A stretch of 64,000 bases of DNA from Pseudonocardia sp. TRM90224 (GTDB lineage Bacteria; Actinomycetota; Actinomycetes; Mycobacteriales; Pseudonocardiaceae): assembly GCF_021245725.1 (NCBI RefSeq), contig NZ_JAJGSX010000013.1, forward strand, positions 1-64,000, in the 5' to 3' direction. Within the stretch, counting starts at the first letter, position 1. Every line of letters begins with the position of its first letter. The translations under genes and the position numbers were made by a program. Below, one piece after another: positions 8,256 through 16,226 of this stretch. Below the pieces are notes generated by a model. That model searched no databases. It had not been told where the DNA came from and was given only the letters and a program-made list of their open reading frames with translations.

Positions 8256-8978
8256 GTGATCACCGTGTCCGTCGCCGAGCGGGTCGGCGTCATCGAGTTG
8301 GCGCGGCCCGAGCGGCGCAACGCGCTCGACGTCGCGCACTGCCGCGACCTCGCTGCGGCGGTCGAGGAGGTGCTGGCGGCGGGCGTGGGTGCGGTTGTCG
8401 TCACGGGCGCCGGCACGAGCTTCTGCTCCGGCGCCGACCTCGACGAGGTCTACTCCGACGGCTTCCGCGACGCCCTGCGGACGGCGCTCGACGCGCTGGT
8501 TGCCGCGCCGGTGCCGGTGATGGCCGCCGTCAACGGGCCGGCGATCGGCGCCGGGACGCAGCTGGCGATCGCGTGCGACCTGCGTGTCGTCTCGCCCGAG
8601 GCGGTGTTCGCGGTGCCGACGGCGCGGATCGGGCTGGCCGTCGACCCGTGGACGGTCGAGCGGATCGCCCAGCTGGCCGGCGGCGCCACGGCCCGCGCGC
8701 TGCTGCTGGCCTGCGACCGGATCGGCGCCGACCTCGCGCTCGCGCGTGGGCTCGCCGACCGGATCGGCCATCGGGACGCCGCGCTCGCGCTCGCCGCCGA
8801 GATCGCCGGGTTCGCGCCGCTGACCCTGCGCTACAGCAAGATGGCCGCCGACCGGACTGGACACGTCGTCGATCCCGAGCTGCTCGCGGCCTTCGAGGCG
8901 TGCTGGGCGAGCGCCGACCTCGTCGAAGGCCGGACGGCCCGGACCGAACGCCGAGACCCGGTCTTCACCGGTCGATAG
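8256..8978 (+). CDS. Enoyl-CoA hydratase/isomerase (crotonase) family protein
   Basis: 240 residues. Crotonase fold signatures: RPERRNALD near the N-terminus, oxyanion-hole segments GAGTSFCSGADLDE and AVNGPAIGAGTQLAIACDLRV, and the C-terminal trimerisation helix. In authentic hydratases the segment after FAVP contains a catalytic Glu (PE..LG); here it reads PTARIGLAVDPWT, so at least one hydratase Glu is absent. The protein may be an isomerase, a dehalogenase- or thioesterase-type relative, or have a shifted catalytic residue. Start GTG 8256 has GAGGAG at 8244. No fatty-acid or CoA-ligase gene is adjacent, so the pathway is not indicated by context. Confidence 0.82.
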   Translation: MITVSVAERVGVIELARPERRNALDVAHCRDLAAAVEEVLAAGVGAVVVTGAGTSFCSGADLDEVYSDGFRDALRTALDALVAAPVPVMAAVNGPAIGAGTQLAIACDLRVVSPEAVFAVPTARIGLAVDPWTVERIAQLAGGATARALLLACDRIGADLALARGLADRIGHRDAALALAAEIAGFAPLTLRYSKMAADRTGHVVDPELLAAFEACWASADLVEGRTARTERRDPVFTGR

Positions 8979-9064
8979 CAACCTCGTGTGATTGCCTGAT
9001 CACAGCTCGTAACTCCTTGTCGGTCGCCTCGTTGAGCGTCGCGGGAACGGCGAAGGAGCGGGCG

Positions 9065-9562
9065 ATGGGGGTTCGTGCACGCGCGGCGCGCACGGTGGCG
9101 GTTGCGGCGGCTGTGGTCGCGATCGCCGGGGTGGTCATGAGCGGGATCGGCACGGCCGAGGAGCCCGAGCCCGCCGGTGAGGGCGGGCCGGTTGTGGGCG
9201 TGCCGGTGGAGGGCACGCCGTGCACGTCGACCGCACGCGCGTGCGTCGACCTCGACAAGGACCTGGCCTGGCTCTTCGGCGAGCGCGGTGAGGTGCTGCG
9301 CGGCCCGGTCAGGGTCATGCAGGGCGATGAGGCGAACCCGACCCCGCTCGGCACCTTCACGGTGCAGTGGAAGGCGCAGGAGTACACGAGCCGCGAGTCG
9401 TTGGTGCAGATGCCGTACTCGGTGTTCTTCGCCGACGGCGGAGTGGCGTTCCACGAGGGCCGCCAGGACACCTACTCCAAGGGGTGCGTGAAGCTGACGC
9501 ACGACGACGCCGTCGCCTGGTTCAACTACCTCCAGGTCGGCGACGAAGTTCAGGTGATGTAG
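9065..9562 (+). CDS. L,D-transpeptidase (YkuD domain), exported
   Basis: 165 residues. The N-terminus has Arg residues followed by a hydrophobic segment (TVAVAAAVVAIAGVVM), a signal peptide or membrane anchor. The YkuD catalytic motif is visible as His130 (AFHEGR) and SKGCVKLT with catalytic Cys141. Family knowledge: L,D-transpeptidases form 3-3 cross-links in peptidoglycan or attach proteins to it, and resist most penicillins but not carbapenems. The protein is short and has no Ig-like or LysM domain. Start ATG 9065 has AAGGAG at 9051. It is followed 50 bp later by a BlaI-type repressor and M56 protease, a context fitting a cell-wall stress response. Confidence 0.85.
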   Translation: MGVRARAARTVAVAAAVVAIAGVVMSGIGTAEEPEPAGEGGPVVGVPVEGTPCTSTARACVDLDKDLAWLFGERGEVLRGPVRVMQGDEANPTPLGTFTVQWKAQEYTSRESLVQMPYSVFFADGGVAFHEGRQDTYSKGCVKLTHDDAVAWFNYLQVGDEVQVM

Positions 9563-9589
9563 TCGTCACGCGGAACTGGATCCAAGGGT

Positions 9590-9606
9590 TCTACTCCATG
9601 TAGAAT
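9590..9606 (+). promoter_or_regulatory. BlaI-type operator overlapping a leaderless -10
   Basis: TCTAC, five bases, GTAGA (9590-9604) forms a dyad, and TAGAAT (9601-9606) is a -10 box ending 6 nt before the GTG start of the blaI-like gene. The overlap suggests autorepression; the arms resemble the TAC/GTA half-sites bound by BlaI/MecI proteins. Confidence 0.6.
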
Positions 9607-9612
9607 GGGATC

Positions 9613-9954
9613 GTGGCAACACTGGGTGAGCTGGAACGTGCAGTGATGGAGACCCTGTGGACGGCCGACGAGCCACTCACCGCCCGCGACGTGCAGGACG
9701 CACTCGCAGGTCGTGAGCTCGCCACGACGACCGTCCTCACGGTGCTGGGACGACTTGAACGCAAGGGCCTCGTGACCCGCGAGCGCGAGGGCAGGGCCCA
9801 CCGCTACCGCTCGGTCGCGAGCCGTGAGGACCACGTCGCCGAGCTGATGCGCGACGCGCTCGACGCCGCCCCCGACCGCGGCGCCGCGCTCGCCCGTTTC
9901 CTCGGTTCCATACCGCCGGACGAGCGCGACAAACTGCGTGACCTGCTGGACTGA
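9613..9954 (+). CDS. BlaI/MecI/CopY family repressor
   Basis: 113 residues. The family signature LGELERAVMETLW opens the winged helix, followed by LTARDVQDAL, the recognition helix region TTTVLTVLGRLERKGLVTRERE and a dimerising C-terminus. Family knowledge: BlaI-type dimers repress their own operon and beta-lactam or cell-wall genes until cleaved by, or after signalling through, the partner M56 membrane protease. The M56 gene follows after 39 bp. Translation probably starts at GTG 9613 on a leaderless mRNA (no Shine-Dalgarno, -10 TAGAAT 6 nt upstream). Confidence 0.88.
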   Translation: MATLGELERAVMETLWTADEPLTARDVQDALAGRELATTTVLTVLGRLERKGLVTREREGRAHRYRSVASREDHVAELMRDALDAAPDRGAALARFLGSIPPDERDKLRDLLD

Positions 9955-9993
9955 GCGGACCGGCCGCGACGACGCCGCCTAGGATCGGCTGCC

Positions 9994-10890
9994 ATGGAGC
10001 TGACCGCACTCGGTCTGCTCGTGCTCGGTGTGCTGCTGGCCGAGCCGGTGAGCAGAGGTCTCGCGGCGGCCCGCTGGCCGAGTCGTGACCCCGTCGGAGC
10101 ACTGCTCGTGTGGCAGGCCGTCGGTCTTGCCGGCGGTCTCGCGCTGCTCGGAGCCGGGATCGTCTACGGGCTCGCTCCGCTCGGTCCGACCCTGCCCAGC
10201 GCGGTCCGGGCCCTGCTCGCGGACCCGTTCGACCTCCGCCTGCTCGGGGTGACGCACGCACTGGCGCTGATCGCCGCAGTGCTGCTGGCCGGCTGGCTGG
10301 TCGGGGTGCTGGCCGCGGTCACGTTCCGCACCTTGCGGGCCCGGCGCCGCCACCGAGACCTGCTCGACCTGCTCGCCACCCCGTGGCCGGCGGCCCCCGG
10401 CGCGCGGGTGCTCGACCACCCCGTGCCGGTGGCGTACTGCCTGCCGGGGATGCGCTCGCGGCTCGTGCTCTCCGCCGGCGTGCTCGACGCGCTCGACCCG
10501 CCGGCCGTCCGCGCGGTGCTCGCGCACGAGCGGGCCCACCTGCGCGAACGGCACGACCTCGTGGTGCTCCCGTTCGTCGCCTGGGGCACGACCGCGCCGT
10601 TCGTGCAGGGCATGGTGTGCGCGCAGGTCGCGGTGGCCGCGCTGATCGAGATGCGGGCCGACGACGTCGCCGCGGCCAGGGTCGCGCCTGCCGAGCTGAC
10701 CGGCGCCCTGCGTTCCATGGGCGGTGCGGCGCCCGCGGCCGCGCTGAGTTCGTTCACCGCCGCGCTCGACCGGCGCCTGCACCGGATCGTCGAGCCGCCC
10801 CCGCCACTGCCCCTCGGGCTGAAGGTGCTGGTCCGCGCCGCGGCCGTGGCCCTCGTCGCACTCCCGACCCTGCTGCTGCTCGCCCCCTAA
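9994..10890 (+). CDS. M56 family (BlaR1/MecR1-like) membrane metalloprotease
   Basis: 298 residues with several hydrophobic segments (about residues 2-18, 35-60, 86-112, 200-220 and C-terminal 275-296). The zinc motif HERAH begins at His178, and EMRADD downstream supplies the probable third ligand. Family knowledge: M56 proteins cleave or signal to BlaI-type repressors. Unlike BlaR1/MecR1 it has no C-terminal penicillin-binding sensor domain, as is usual in actinobacteria, so the signal is unknown. ATG 9994 lies 8 nt after TAGGAT (9980), suggesting its own leaderless promoter despite closeness to the repressor gene. Confidence 0.85.
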   Translation: MELTALGLLVLGVLLAEPVSRGLAAARWPSRDPVGALLVWQAVGLAGGLALLGAGIVYGLAPLGPTLPSAVRALLADPFDLRLLGVTHALALIAAVLLAGWLVGVLAAVTFRTLRARRRHRDLLDLLATPWPAAPGARVLDHPVPVAYCLPGMRSRLVLSAGVLDALDPPAVRAVLAHERAHLRERHDLVVLPFVAWGTTAPFVQGMVCAQVAVAALIEMRADDVAAARVAPAELTGALRSMGGAAPAAALSSFTAALDRRLHRIVEPPPPLPLGLKVLVRAAAVALVALPTLLLLAP

Positions 10891-10904
10891 GGCGCACGAC
10901 CCCG

Positions 10905-10973
10905 AACTTCCCCACCGTTTTGGGTGGATGCGCGCCGAAACGGCGCGCAAGTGCCCAAAACGGTGGGGAAGTT
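10905..10973. repeat. Family-A inverted repeat A5
   Basis: Outer arms AACTTCCCCACCGTTTTGGG and complement, inner stem TGCGCGCCG / CGGCGCGCA with AAA loop. It occupies the whole gap between two convergent genes, as expected of a bidirectional terminator. Confidence 0.9.
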
Positions 10974-10978
10974 GGTGG

Positions 10979-13786
10979 TCACCCTGGGTCGAGCAGTGCC
11001 GCGACGGCCGCGGTGGTTGCCGGGTGCGCAGCCAGCAGCTCGGGCACCGCGTTCGCCGCAGGGCCGGCGGTCGCGGAGTGGCTGCTGGCCCACATGCCGT
11101 CGATGCCGAGCAGCGCCGCGACGGCGTCGGTCGGTTCCCGGTGCCGCGCCAGGAGCTCGCCGACCGGGCCAGTGACGGGCGCGGCCGCCGGGACCGTCGC
11201 AGTCGGGACAGCGGCGGCCGGCCGCTCCCACGGCGGCACCCACGCGTCGAGCGCGGCCAGGTCCGCGGGGAACGTCCGTGCTGCCTCCCTGACCAGCACC
11301 GGTACGAGCTCCGCGGCGTGCGTCCGCAGCGTGGTGAGCAGCGTGGGCAGCCATGGCAGCAGGACGCTGTCGGGCAGCCGCGCGAACGCCGTCGAGAGCA
11401 CCTCCACGACGAACGGCGCGAGCGCCGGCACCGGATCGAGCGCCTGGACGAACCCGCTCAGGTACAGCGGGAATGCCGGCACGACCAGCGGGTTGGCCAG
11501 CAGGTCGGCGCAGCGTGCGCGCAGCTCGTCGCGGGTCAGCATGCCCAGCTGCAGGCGCGCCGCCCACAGCAACGCGATCTTCGCCGGCTCCTCGGGGTGC
11601 GACTGCGCGACCGACAGCTCCAGCTGGGCGCGGTCGCAGCCGAGCGAGAGCGCGAGGCCTTCGAGCGTGAACAGGAAGCCGAGCATCGCGCCGACCTCGC
11701 GCACCCCGCTCTCCTCGGCGACGCACGCCGTGGGCAGCAGCGTGCAGTAGTGCGCGTACCCGGTGGTGACGAACTGCTCGCACCACGCCGGCAGCCCGGG
11801 CCGGTTCGTCCGGTAGTACGCGAGCAGTCGCCGCATCCGGCGCAGCACCTCTGGCGCGTCGTCGACGCTCCGCTCGGTGGTGAGCAGCTCGACGGCGCGG
11901 TGCCCCAGCTCGTCGGCGAACCGGTGGCCGCCGAGCAGGCGCACGGCGTCCTCGACGGCCGCGAGCGCGCTGCCCGCGGTGGCCCGCGGGTCGGTCACGA
12001 CCCGCCGCAGCCGCTGCTCCAGCACGTGCTCGACGGTCACTCCCTCGTAGCCGAGCTCGATGATCGCGCGCTGGTGGCGGCCGAGCGCGACGTCCCAGCT
12101 CTCCTGGATCGCCCGCTCGCCGAGCCCGCGCGTCCCCATGATCGGCCGCACCACGCCCTCGGGCAGCAGGTGGCGCAGCCGCCACAGCAGGTCGGAGCAG
12201 GGTTGCAGCTCGGGATGCGCCCGCAGGTCGAGCAGCACCCGCTGCTGGGTGCGCTTCTCGAGGTCGATGCCCAGCGGCGTGAGGCGGTCCTGCACGTCGC
12301 GGGCCAGCGGCGGCAGCGACTCGTAACCGACCTGCCCGACCCGGTCGCCGCCCAGCATGATCGTGCACAGCTGGGCGACGTCGCGCCTGCCCGGGACGGT
12401 GTCCTTCTCGATGCAGGTGACCGCCGCGTCCTGGAAGTCGTACGGCGTCGGCCGCGCCCGGTTGCGCATGCGGGCCAGCAGGATCGACGTCTCGAACACC
12501 GCGATCGCGTCTGCGGTGCTGGCGAGGTAGCCGTTGCGGCGGGCGAGCCGGACGATGTCGATGCACCAGCCGCGGAGCTCGTCCTCGTCGACGTCGTCCA
12601 GCTCCGGCGGCCGGCCGAGGAAGCCGGTGAGCCGATCCGTCACCGGTGCCGTGCCGGTAGCGGGGCGGACCCCCGCGGGCTTCCGCGACGACTTGCGGGT
12701 GCCCTTCTGACCTTCGAGCTGGTAGGGCCGGACCCCGCCGCGTCCGGTCGCCTTCGCCCAGCCCGCGGCGGCGATCGACACCGAACCGGGCGCGAGCCCG
12801 AACTGCGCCTCGATCGCGGAGTGGCTCGACGGGATCAGCCCGTACAGCCATGCCGTCGCCGTGCGCGGGGCGATGGCGTACGCGTCGGTGCCGGCGAGGC
12901 CGAACTCCTCCACGCGGCTCACCGCATGGAACGCTCCGCAGACGTGGATGCACCGCCCGGGATCGACCCCGCTCGTGGCGAGGTGCTCCCGGATGCGCGT
13001 CCACATGTGCCGCTCGCGCTCCTCGTCGCCCGCGAGCCGGTCGCCGTCCTGCCGCAAACGACGGAACAGGCTCCCAATCAACGCCATGACCTGCCGGTAC
13101 GTGTCGTGGTCGGCCCCGCTGAGCGGTTGCTCGACGTACTGGTCCCACCACTCCGACCAGTGCCGGACCTTGCCGTGGTGCAGCAGGTGCTCCTCGAGCT
13201 CCGCGAAGCGCGGGCGCAGCTCGCCGATCTCGACGCCGACGGCGTCACCGTGGAGCTTCTCGGGTTCCTCGGCCGGATCGCTCGTGGGCTCGTCGTGTCG
13301 TTCACCGCTGAACACGTGGTCGCACGGTCGGTCGACCAGCACCAGCTCGACCCCGGGCGTGTCGAGCGCGTAGGCGATCGCCTGGTACTCGGCCGACGCC
13401 TCGGTGATCGGCGCGATGACGCTCAGCGGGCCGGCGCCCTCGGGGAAGCCGTCGAGCTGCGAGGCGAAGGCCTGCAACGCCACCGGGAGCCGGCAGTTGC
13501 GCAGCTCGTCGAGCAGCGGGCGCATGTCCTCGCAGAGCTCCAGGTAGATCACCTGGGGCTGCTTCTCCTGCAGCCGCCGAGTCATCGCCAGCGCCGACGC
13601 GGGGGAGTGGTGGCACACCGGGAAGATCTCCAGCGGCTCGCCGAGCGCGCGGTCGACGTCGTCGACCATGCCGGCGAGCATCGCGGGCAACCCGTCGCCG
13701 CCGGCGAAGACGGCCGCAGCGTCGAGCAGCTGCTCGCGCAACGCGTCGAAGGTGCTCGACCGCTCCCGAATCAGAGGGCTGTTCAC
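10979..13786 (-). CDS. DUF5682-family protein of MoxR/VWA cassette
   Basis: 935 residues, last gene of the five-gene cassette. N-terminal motif HHSPAS (residues 59-64) followed by IYLELCED (Glu83), and a later CGAFHAVSRVEE segment. These match DUF5682 proteins and resemble, as an inference, the His/Glu motifs of the Tiki/TraB/EreA-ChaN hydrolase superfamily. The C-terminal 500 residues look helical and repeat-like (many LL..L and R..LL blocks), suggesting a scaffold. Start GTG 13786 overlaps the AAA+ stop by four bases (GTGA), so the two are translationally coupled; an in-frame ATG at 13834 is less likely. Function undescribed; a peptidase- or esterase-like activity is possible but unproven. 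Confidence 0.75.
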   Translation of the reverse strand: MNSPLIRERSSTFDALREQLLDAAAVFAGGDGLPAMLAGMVDDVDRALGEPLEIFPVCHHSPASALAMTRRLQEKQPQVIYLELCEDMRPLLDELRNCRLPVALQAFASQLDGFPEGAGPLSVIAPITEASAEYQAIAYALDTPGVELVLVDRPCDHVFSGERHDEPTSDPAEEPEKLHGDAVGVEIGELRPRFAELEEHLLHHGKVRHWSEWWDQYVEQPLSGADHDTYRQVMALIGSLFRRLRQDGDRLAGDEERERHMWTRIREHLATSGVDPGRCIHVCGAFHAVSRVEEFGLAGTDAYAIAPRTATAWLYGLIPSSHSAIEAQFGLAPGSVSIAAAGWAKATGRGGVRPYQLEGQKGTRKSSRKPAGVRPATGTAPVTDRLTGFLGRPPELDDVDEDELRGWCIDIVRLARRNGYLASTADAIAVFETSILLARMRNRARPTPYDFQDAAVTCIEKDTVPGRRDVAQLCTIMLGGDRVGQVGYESLPPLARDVQDRLTPLGIDLEKRTQQRVLLDLRAHPELQPCSDLLWRLRHLLPEGVVRPIMGTRGLGERAIQESWDVALGRHQRAIIELGYEGVTVEHVLEQRLRRVVTDPRATAGSALAAVEDAVRLLGGHRFADELGHRAVELLTTERSVDDAPEVLRRMRRLLAYYRTNRPGLPAWCEQFVTTGYAHYCTLLPTACVAEESGVREVGAMLGFLFTLEGLALSLGCDRAQLELSVAQSHPEEPAKIALLWAARLQLGMLTRDELRARCADLLANPLVVPAFPLYLSGFVQALDPVPALAPFVVEVLSTAFARLPDSVLLPWLPTLLTTLRTHAAELVPVLVREAARTFPADLAALDAWVPPWERPAAAVPTATVPAAAPVTGPVGELLARHREPTDAVAALLGIDGMWASSHSATAGPAANAVPELLAAHPATTAAVAALLDPG

Positions 13787-14910
13787 GAGAGGGTGGAGAT
13801 CGCGTTCCGGCCGCCTTCGAGGAAGCCCGGCCATTCCCCCGCTTCCTTCCTGCTGCGCGGCTCGATCACGCCGTGCCAGTACTTGTTGAGGATCGCGAGG
13901 TCCTCCGGCGTGCGCCGGGCGAGCGACCCGACCAGCGCGCTGCCGAGCGTCTCGGCCCGCAGCGTGCGGTCGCCGAAGAACGTGCTGTGCAGCACGGCGT
14001 CCTCCAGCACACCGATCTGCTCAGCGGTCGACAGCGCCGACTCGAGCTTCTCGTCGTCGCTGTTGGCGGCGGCCGCGGCGGCGCGGAGGTCGGCGAAGCT
14101 CTGCAGCAGGATGTCGAGCAGCGACGGCGGCACCTCCAGCTCGATCCGGTGGCGGCGCAGCAGCTCGGTGGTGCGGAACCGCACGATCTCGGCCTCGCTC
14201 GTCCGGTTGGTGACCACCGGGATGCGGACGAAGTTGAAGCGCCGCTTCAGCGCCGAGGACAGGTCGTTCACACCGCGGTCGCGGCTGTTCGCCGTCGCGA
14301 TGATCGAGAAGCCGGGCTTGGCGAAGACGATGTTGTCGGTCTCCAGCTCGGGGATCGAGACGTACTTCTCCGAGAGGATCGAGATCAGCGCGTCCTGGAC
14401 GTCGCTGGTGGAGCGGGTGAGCTCCTCGACCCGCCCGATCACGCCGCGCTCCATCGCCGTCATGATCGGCGAGGGGATCATCGACTTCCGCGACTGGCCC
14501 TTCGCGATCACCATCGAGATGTTCCAGGAGTACTTGATGTGGTCCTCGGTGGTGCCGGCGGTGCCCTGCACGACCAGCGTCGAGTTGCGGCTGATCGCCG
14601 CGGAGAGCAGCTCCGCGAGCCAGCTCTTGCCCGTGCCTGGGTCGCCGATCAGCAGCAGCCCGCGGTCGGACGCCAGCGTGACGATGCTGCGTTCGACGAA
14701 GCTGCGGTCGCCGAACCACTTCTGCGGGATCTCCCGGTCGAGCCCGTCGGACCGCTGCGAGCCCAGCACGAACAGCCGCACCATGCGCGGGCTGAGCCGC
14801 CACGAGAACGGCTTCGGGTCGGTGTCGACCGACTCCAGCCACTCGAGCTCCTCCGCGTACTTCACCTCGGCGGGCGCGCGCAGCGTCTCGTCCGTCTTGT
14901 CTTCTGCCAT
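13783..14910 (-). CDS. MoxR-like AAA+ ATPase of five-gene cassette
   Basis: 375 residues. Walker A GDPGTGKSW (residues 89-97), a presensor region DHIKYSWN, a helix-2 type insert (MIAKGQSRKSMIPSPIMTAM), sensor-1 IIATANSRDRGVND and arginine-finger-like LKRRFNFVRIP. Family knowledge: MoxR-type AAA+ rings act as chaperones that insert cofactors or remodel complexes together with VWA-domain adaptors. The VWA gene ends 14 bp upstream and the DUF5682-like gene overlaps by 4 bp, so all are probably made together. ATG 14910 is preceded by GGAG with somewhat long spacing. Confidence 0.88.
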   Translation of the reverse strand: MAEDKTDETLRAPAEVKYAEELEWLESVDTDPKPFSWRLSPRMVRLFVLGSQRSDGLDREIPQKWFGDRSFVERSIVTLASDRGLLLIGDPGTGKSWLAELLSAAISRNSTLVVQGTAGTTEDHIKYSWNISMVIAKGQSRKSMIPSPIMTAMERGVIGRVEELTRSTSDVQDALISILSEKYVSIPELETDNIVFAKPGFSIIATANSRDRGVNDLSSALKRRFNFVRIPVVTNRTSEAEIVRFRTTELLRRHRIELEVPPSLLDILLQSFADLRAAAAAANSDDEKLESALSTAEQIGVLEDAVLHSTFFGDRTLRAETLGSALVGSLARRTPEDLAILNKYWHGVIEPRSRKEAGEWPGFLEGGRNAISTLS

Positions 14911-14924
14911 CGCTGAGCGGTCTC

Positions 14925-16226
14925 CTAGTCGAGGAAGTTCTTGAGCTCGTGGACGAGCTTGCGGATGTGGCCGGAGATCACCGGCGTGCCGAGCTGCTTG
15001 AGCTTGGTCCGGAACCACGGGTTCACGATCTGGCTCCCCGAGCTGGTCACGGAGCCGACCGGGATGAACCGCACCCCGGAACGGTGGACGGCCTCGATGC
15101 CGTCGAAGAGCGGCTGCGACCGGTCGAACTCGTAGAAGTCGGAGATCCACACCATCGCGGTGTCGCGCGGGTCGGTGATCTTCGGCCGGGCCATCTCCAT
15201 GGCGACCGGACCGTCGTTGCCGCCGCCGAGTTTGGTGCGCAGCAGCACCTCGAACGGGTCGTGTACCCACGGCGTGAGGTCGAGCGCGCGGGTGTCGTAC
15301 GCGATCAGGTGCACGTCGACGTTCGGCAGCCCGGCGAAGATCGACGCCAGGATCGTGCAGTTGACCATGGAGTCGACCATCGAGCCGGACTGGTCGACCA
15401 CGACGATCAGCCGCGCCGGCGTGGTGCGCTTCGCGGTGCGCCGGTAGTACAGGGTGTCGACGAGCAGTCGCTGCTGCTCGGGATCCCAGTTGGTGAGGTT
15501 CTTCCAGATCGTCCGGTCGACGTCGAGGTTGCGGAACACCCGCTTGGGCGGTACCGAGCGGTCGACGGCGCCCACGCGCGCCTTCGCGACCTGCGTGCGC
15601 AGCACCTCGGCGACGTCGTCGACGAACCGCCGGATCAGCGCCTTCGCGTTGGCGAGGGCCACGCCCGACAGGTTCGACTTGTCGCGCAGCAGCTGCTCGA
15701 TCAACGACATGCTCGGCGTCAGCTGCTTCGCCAGCACCGGATCGGCCAGCACCTCGCGCAGCTGCATGCGGCTCACCAGGTCGGCCTCGATCGCCGCCAC
15801 GGTTTGCCCGTGCTCGCCACGACCGTCCGGCCCGAGTGCGCGCTCCAGCCATCGCGCATCGGCCTGCCACGTGCCGAGCTGACCGGCCGTCACCGCGCCG
15901 GCGCCGGTCGAGAACACGTTGAGCAGCAGCTTCGACGCCAGCGCAGCTCTGCGCACCTCGCCGCCCTCGGCGTGCTCGCGGCCGGGAGAGAGCAGCTCCT
16001 CGAACTCACCTGCGAGCTCCGGGAACCGCTGCACGACGGTGTCGACCGAGACCGACGGGTCCAGCAGGGCGCCCGGCAGGCCGGCCGCCTCCGTGACCGC
16101 CATGCTGGCGCTCTCCAGCGCAGGGTGCTCCTGCGGGTCGAACAGCCGCGCGAGCAGGCGCCAGTAGAGGACCTGACGGTGGTTGGATTCGCTCATTTGC
16201 GCAGCGCTCATCTCCCCGGCGCTCAT
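14925..16226 (-). CDS. VWA-domain protein of five-gene cassette
   Basis: 433 residues. The C-terminal von Willebrand A domain has a complete MIDAS DQSGS (residues 278-282), a Thr-containing loop and a downstream WISD Asp; the N-terminal 250 residues are helical and contain KRVFRNLDVDRTIWKNLTNWDP, a segment conserved in MoxR-linked VWA proteins. Role by family: metal-dependent adaptor recognising targets of the AAA+ partner encoded next. ATG 16226 overlaps the previous stop (ATGA). Two more in-frame ATGs follow at 16211 and 16196 in a repeated ATGAGCG context, so the exact N-terminus is uncertain by up to ten residues. Confidence 0.87.
   Translation of the reverse strand: MSAGEMSAAQMSESNHRQVLYWRLLARLFDPQEHPALESASMAVTEAAGLPGALLDPSVSVDTVVQRFPELAGEFEELLSPGREHAEGGEVRRAALASKLLLNVFSTGAGAVTAGQLGTWQADARWLERALGPDGRGEHGQTVAAIEADLVSRMQLREVLADPVLAKQLTPSMSLIEQLLRDKSNLSGVALANAKALIRRFVDDVAEVLRTQVAKARVGAVDRSVPPKRVFRNLDVDRTIWKNLTNWDPEQQRLLVDTLYYRRTAKRTTPARLIVVVDQSGSMVDSMVNCTILASIFAGLPNVDVHLIAYDTRALDLTPWVHDPFEVLLRTKLGGGNDGPVAMEMARPKITDPRDTAMVWISDFYEFDRSQPLFDGIEAVHRSGVRFIPVGSVTSSGSQIVNPWFRTKLKQLGTPVISGHIRKLVHELKNFLD

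Noticed and set aside
10928..14944. 1338-codon + strand ORF opposite the DUF5682/AAA+ genes
   Set aside because: Antisense shadow: no domains, and the minus-strand frames hold HHSPAS, Walker A and sensor motifs.
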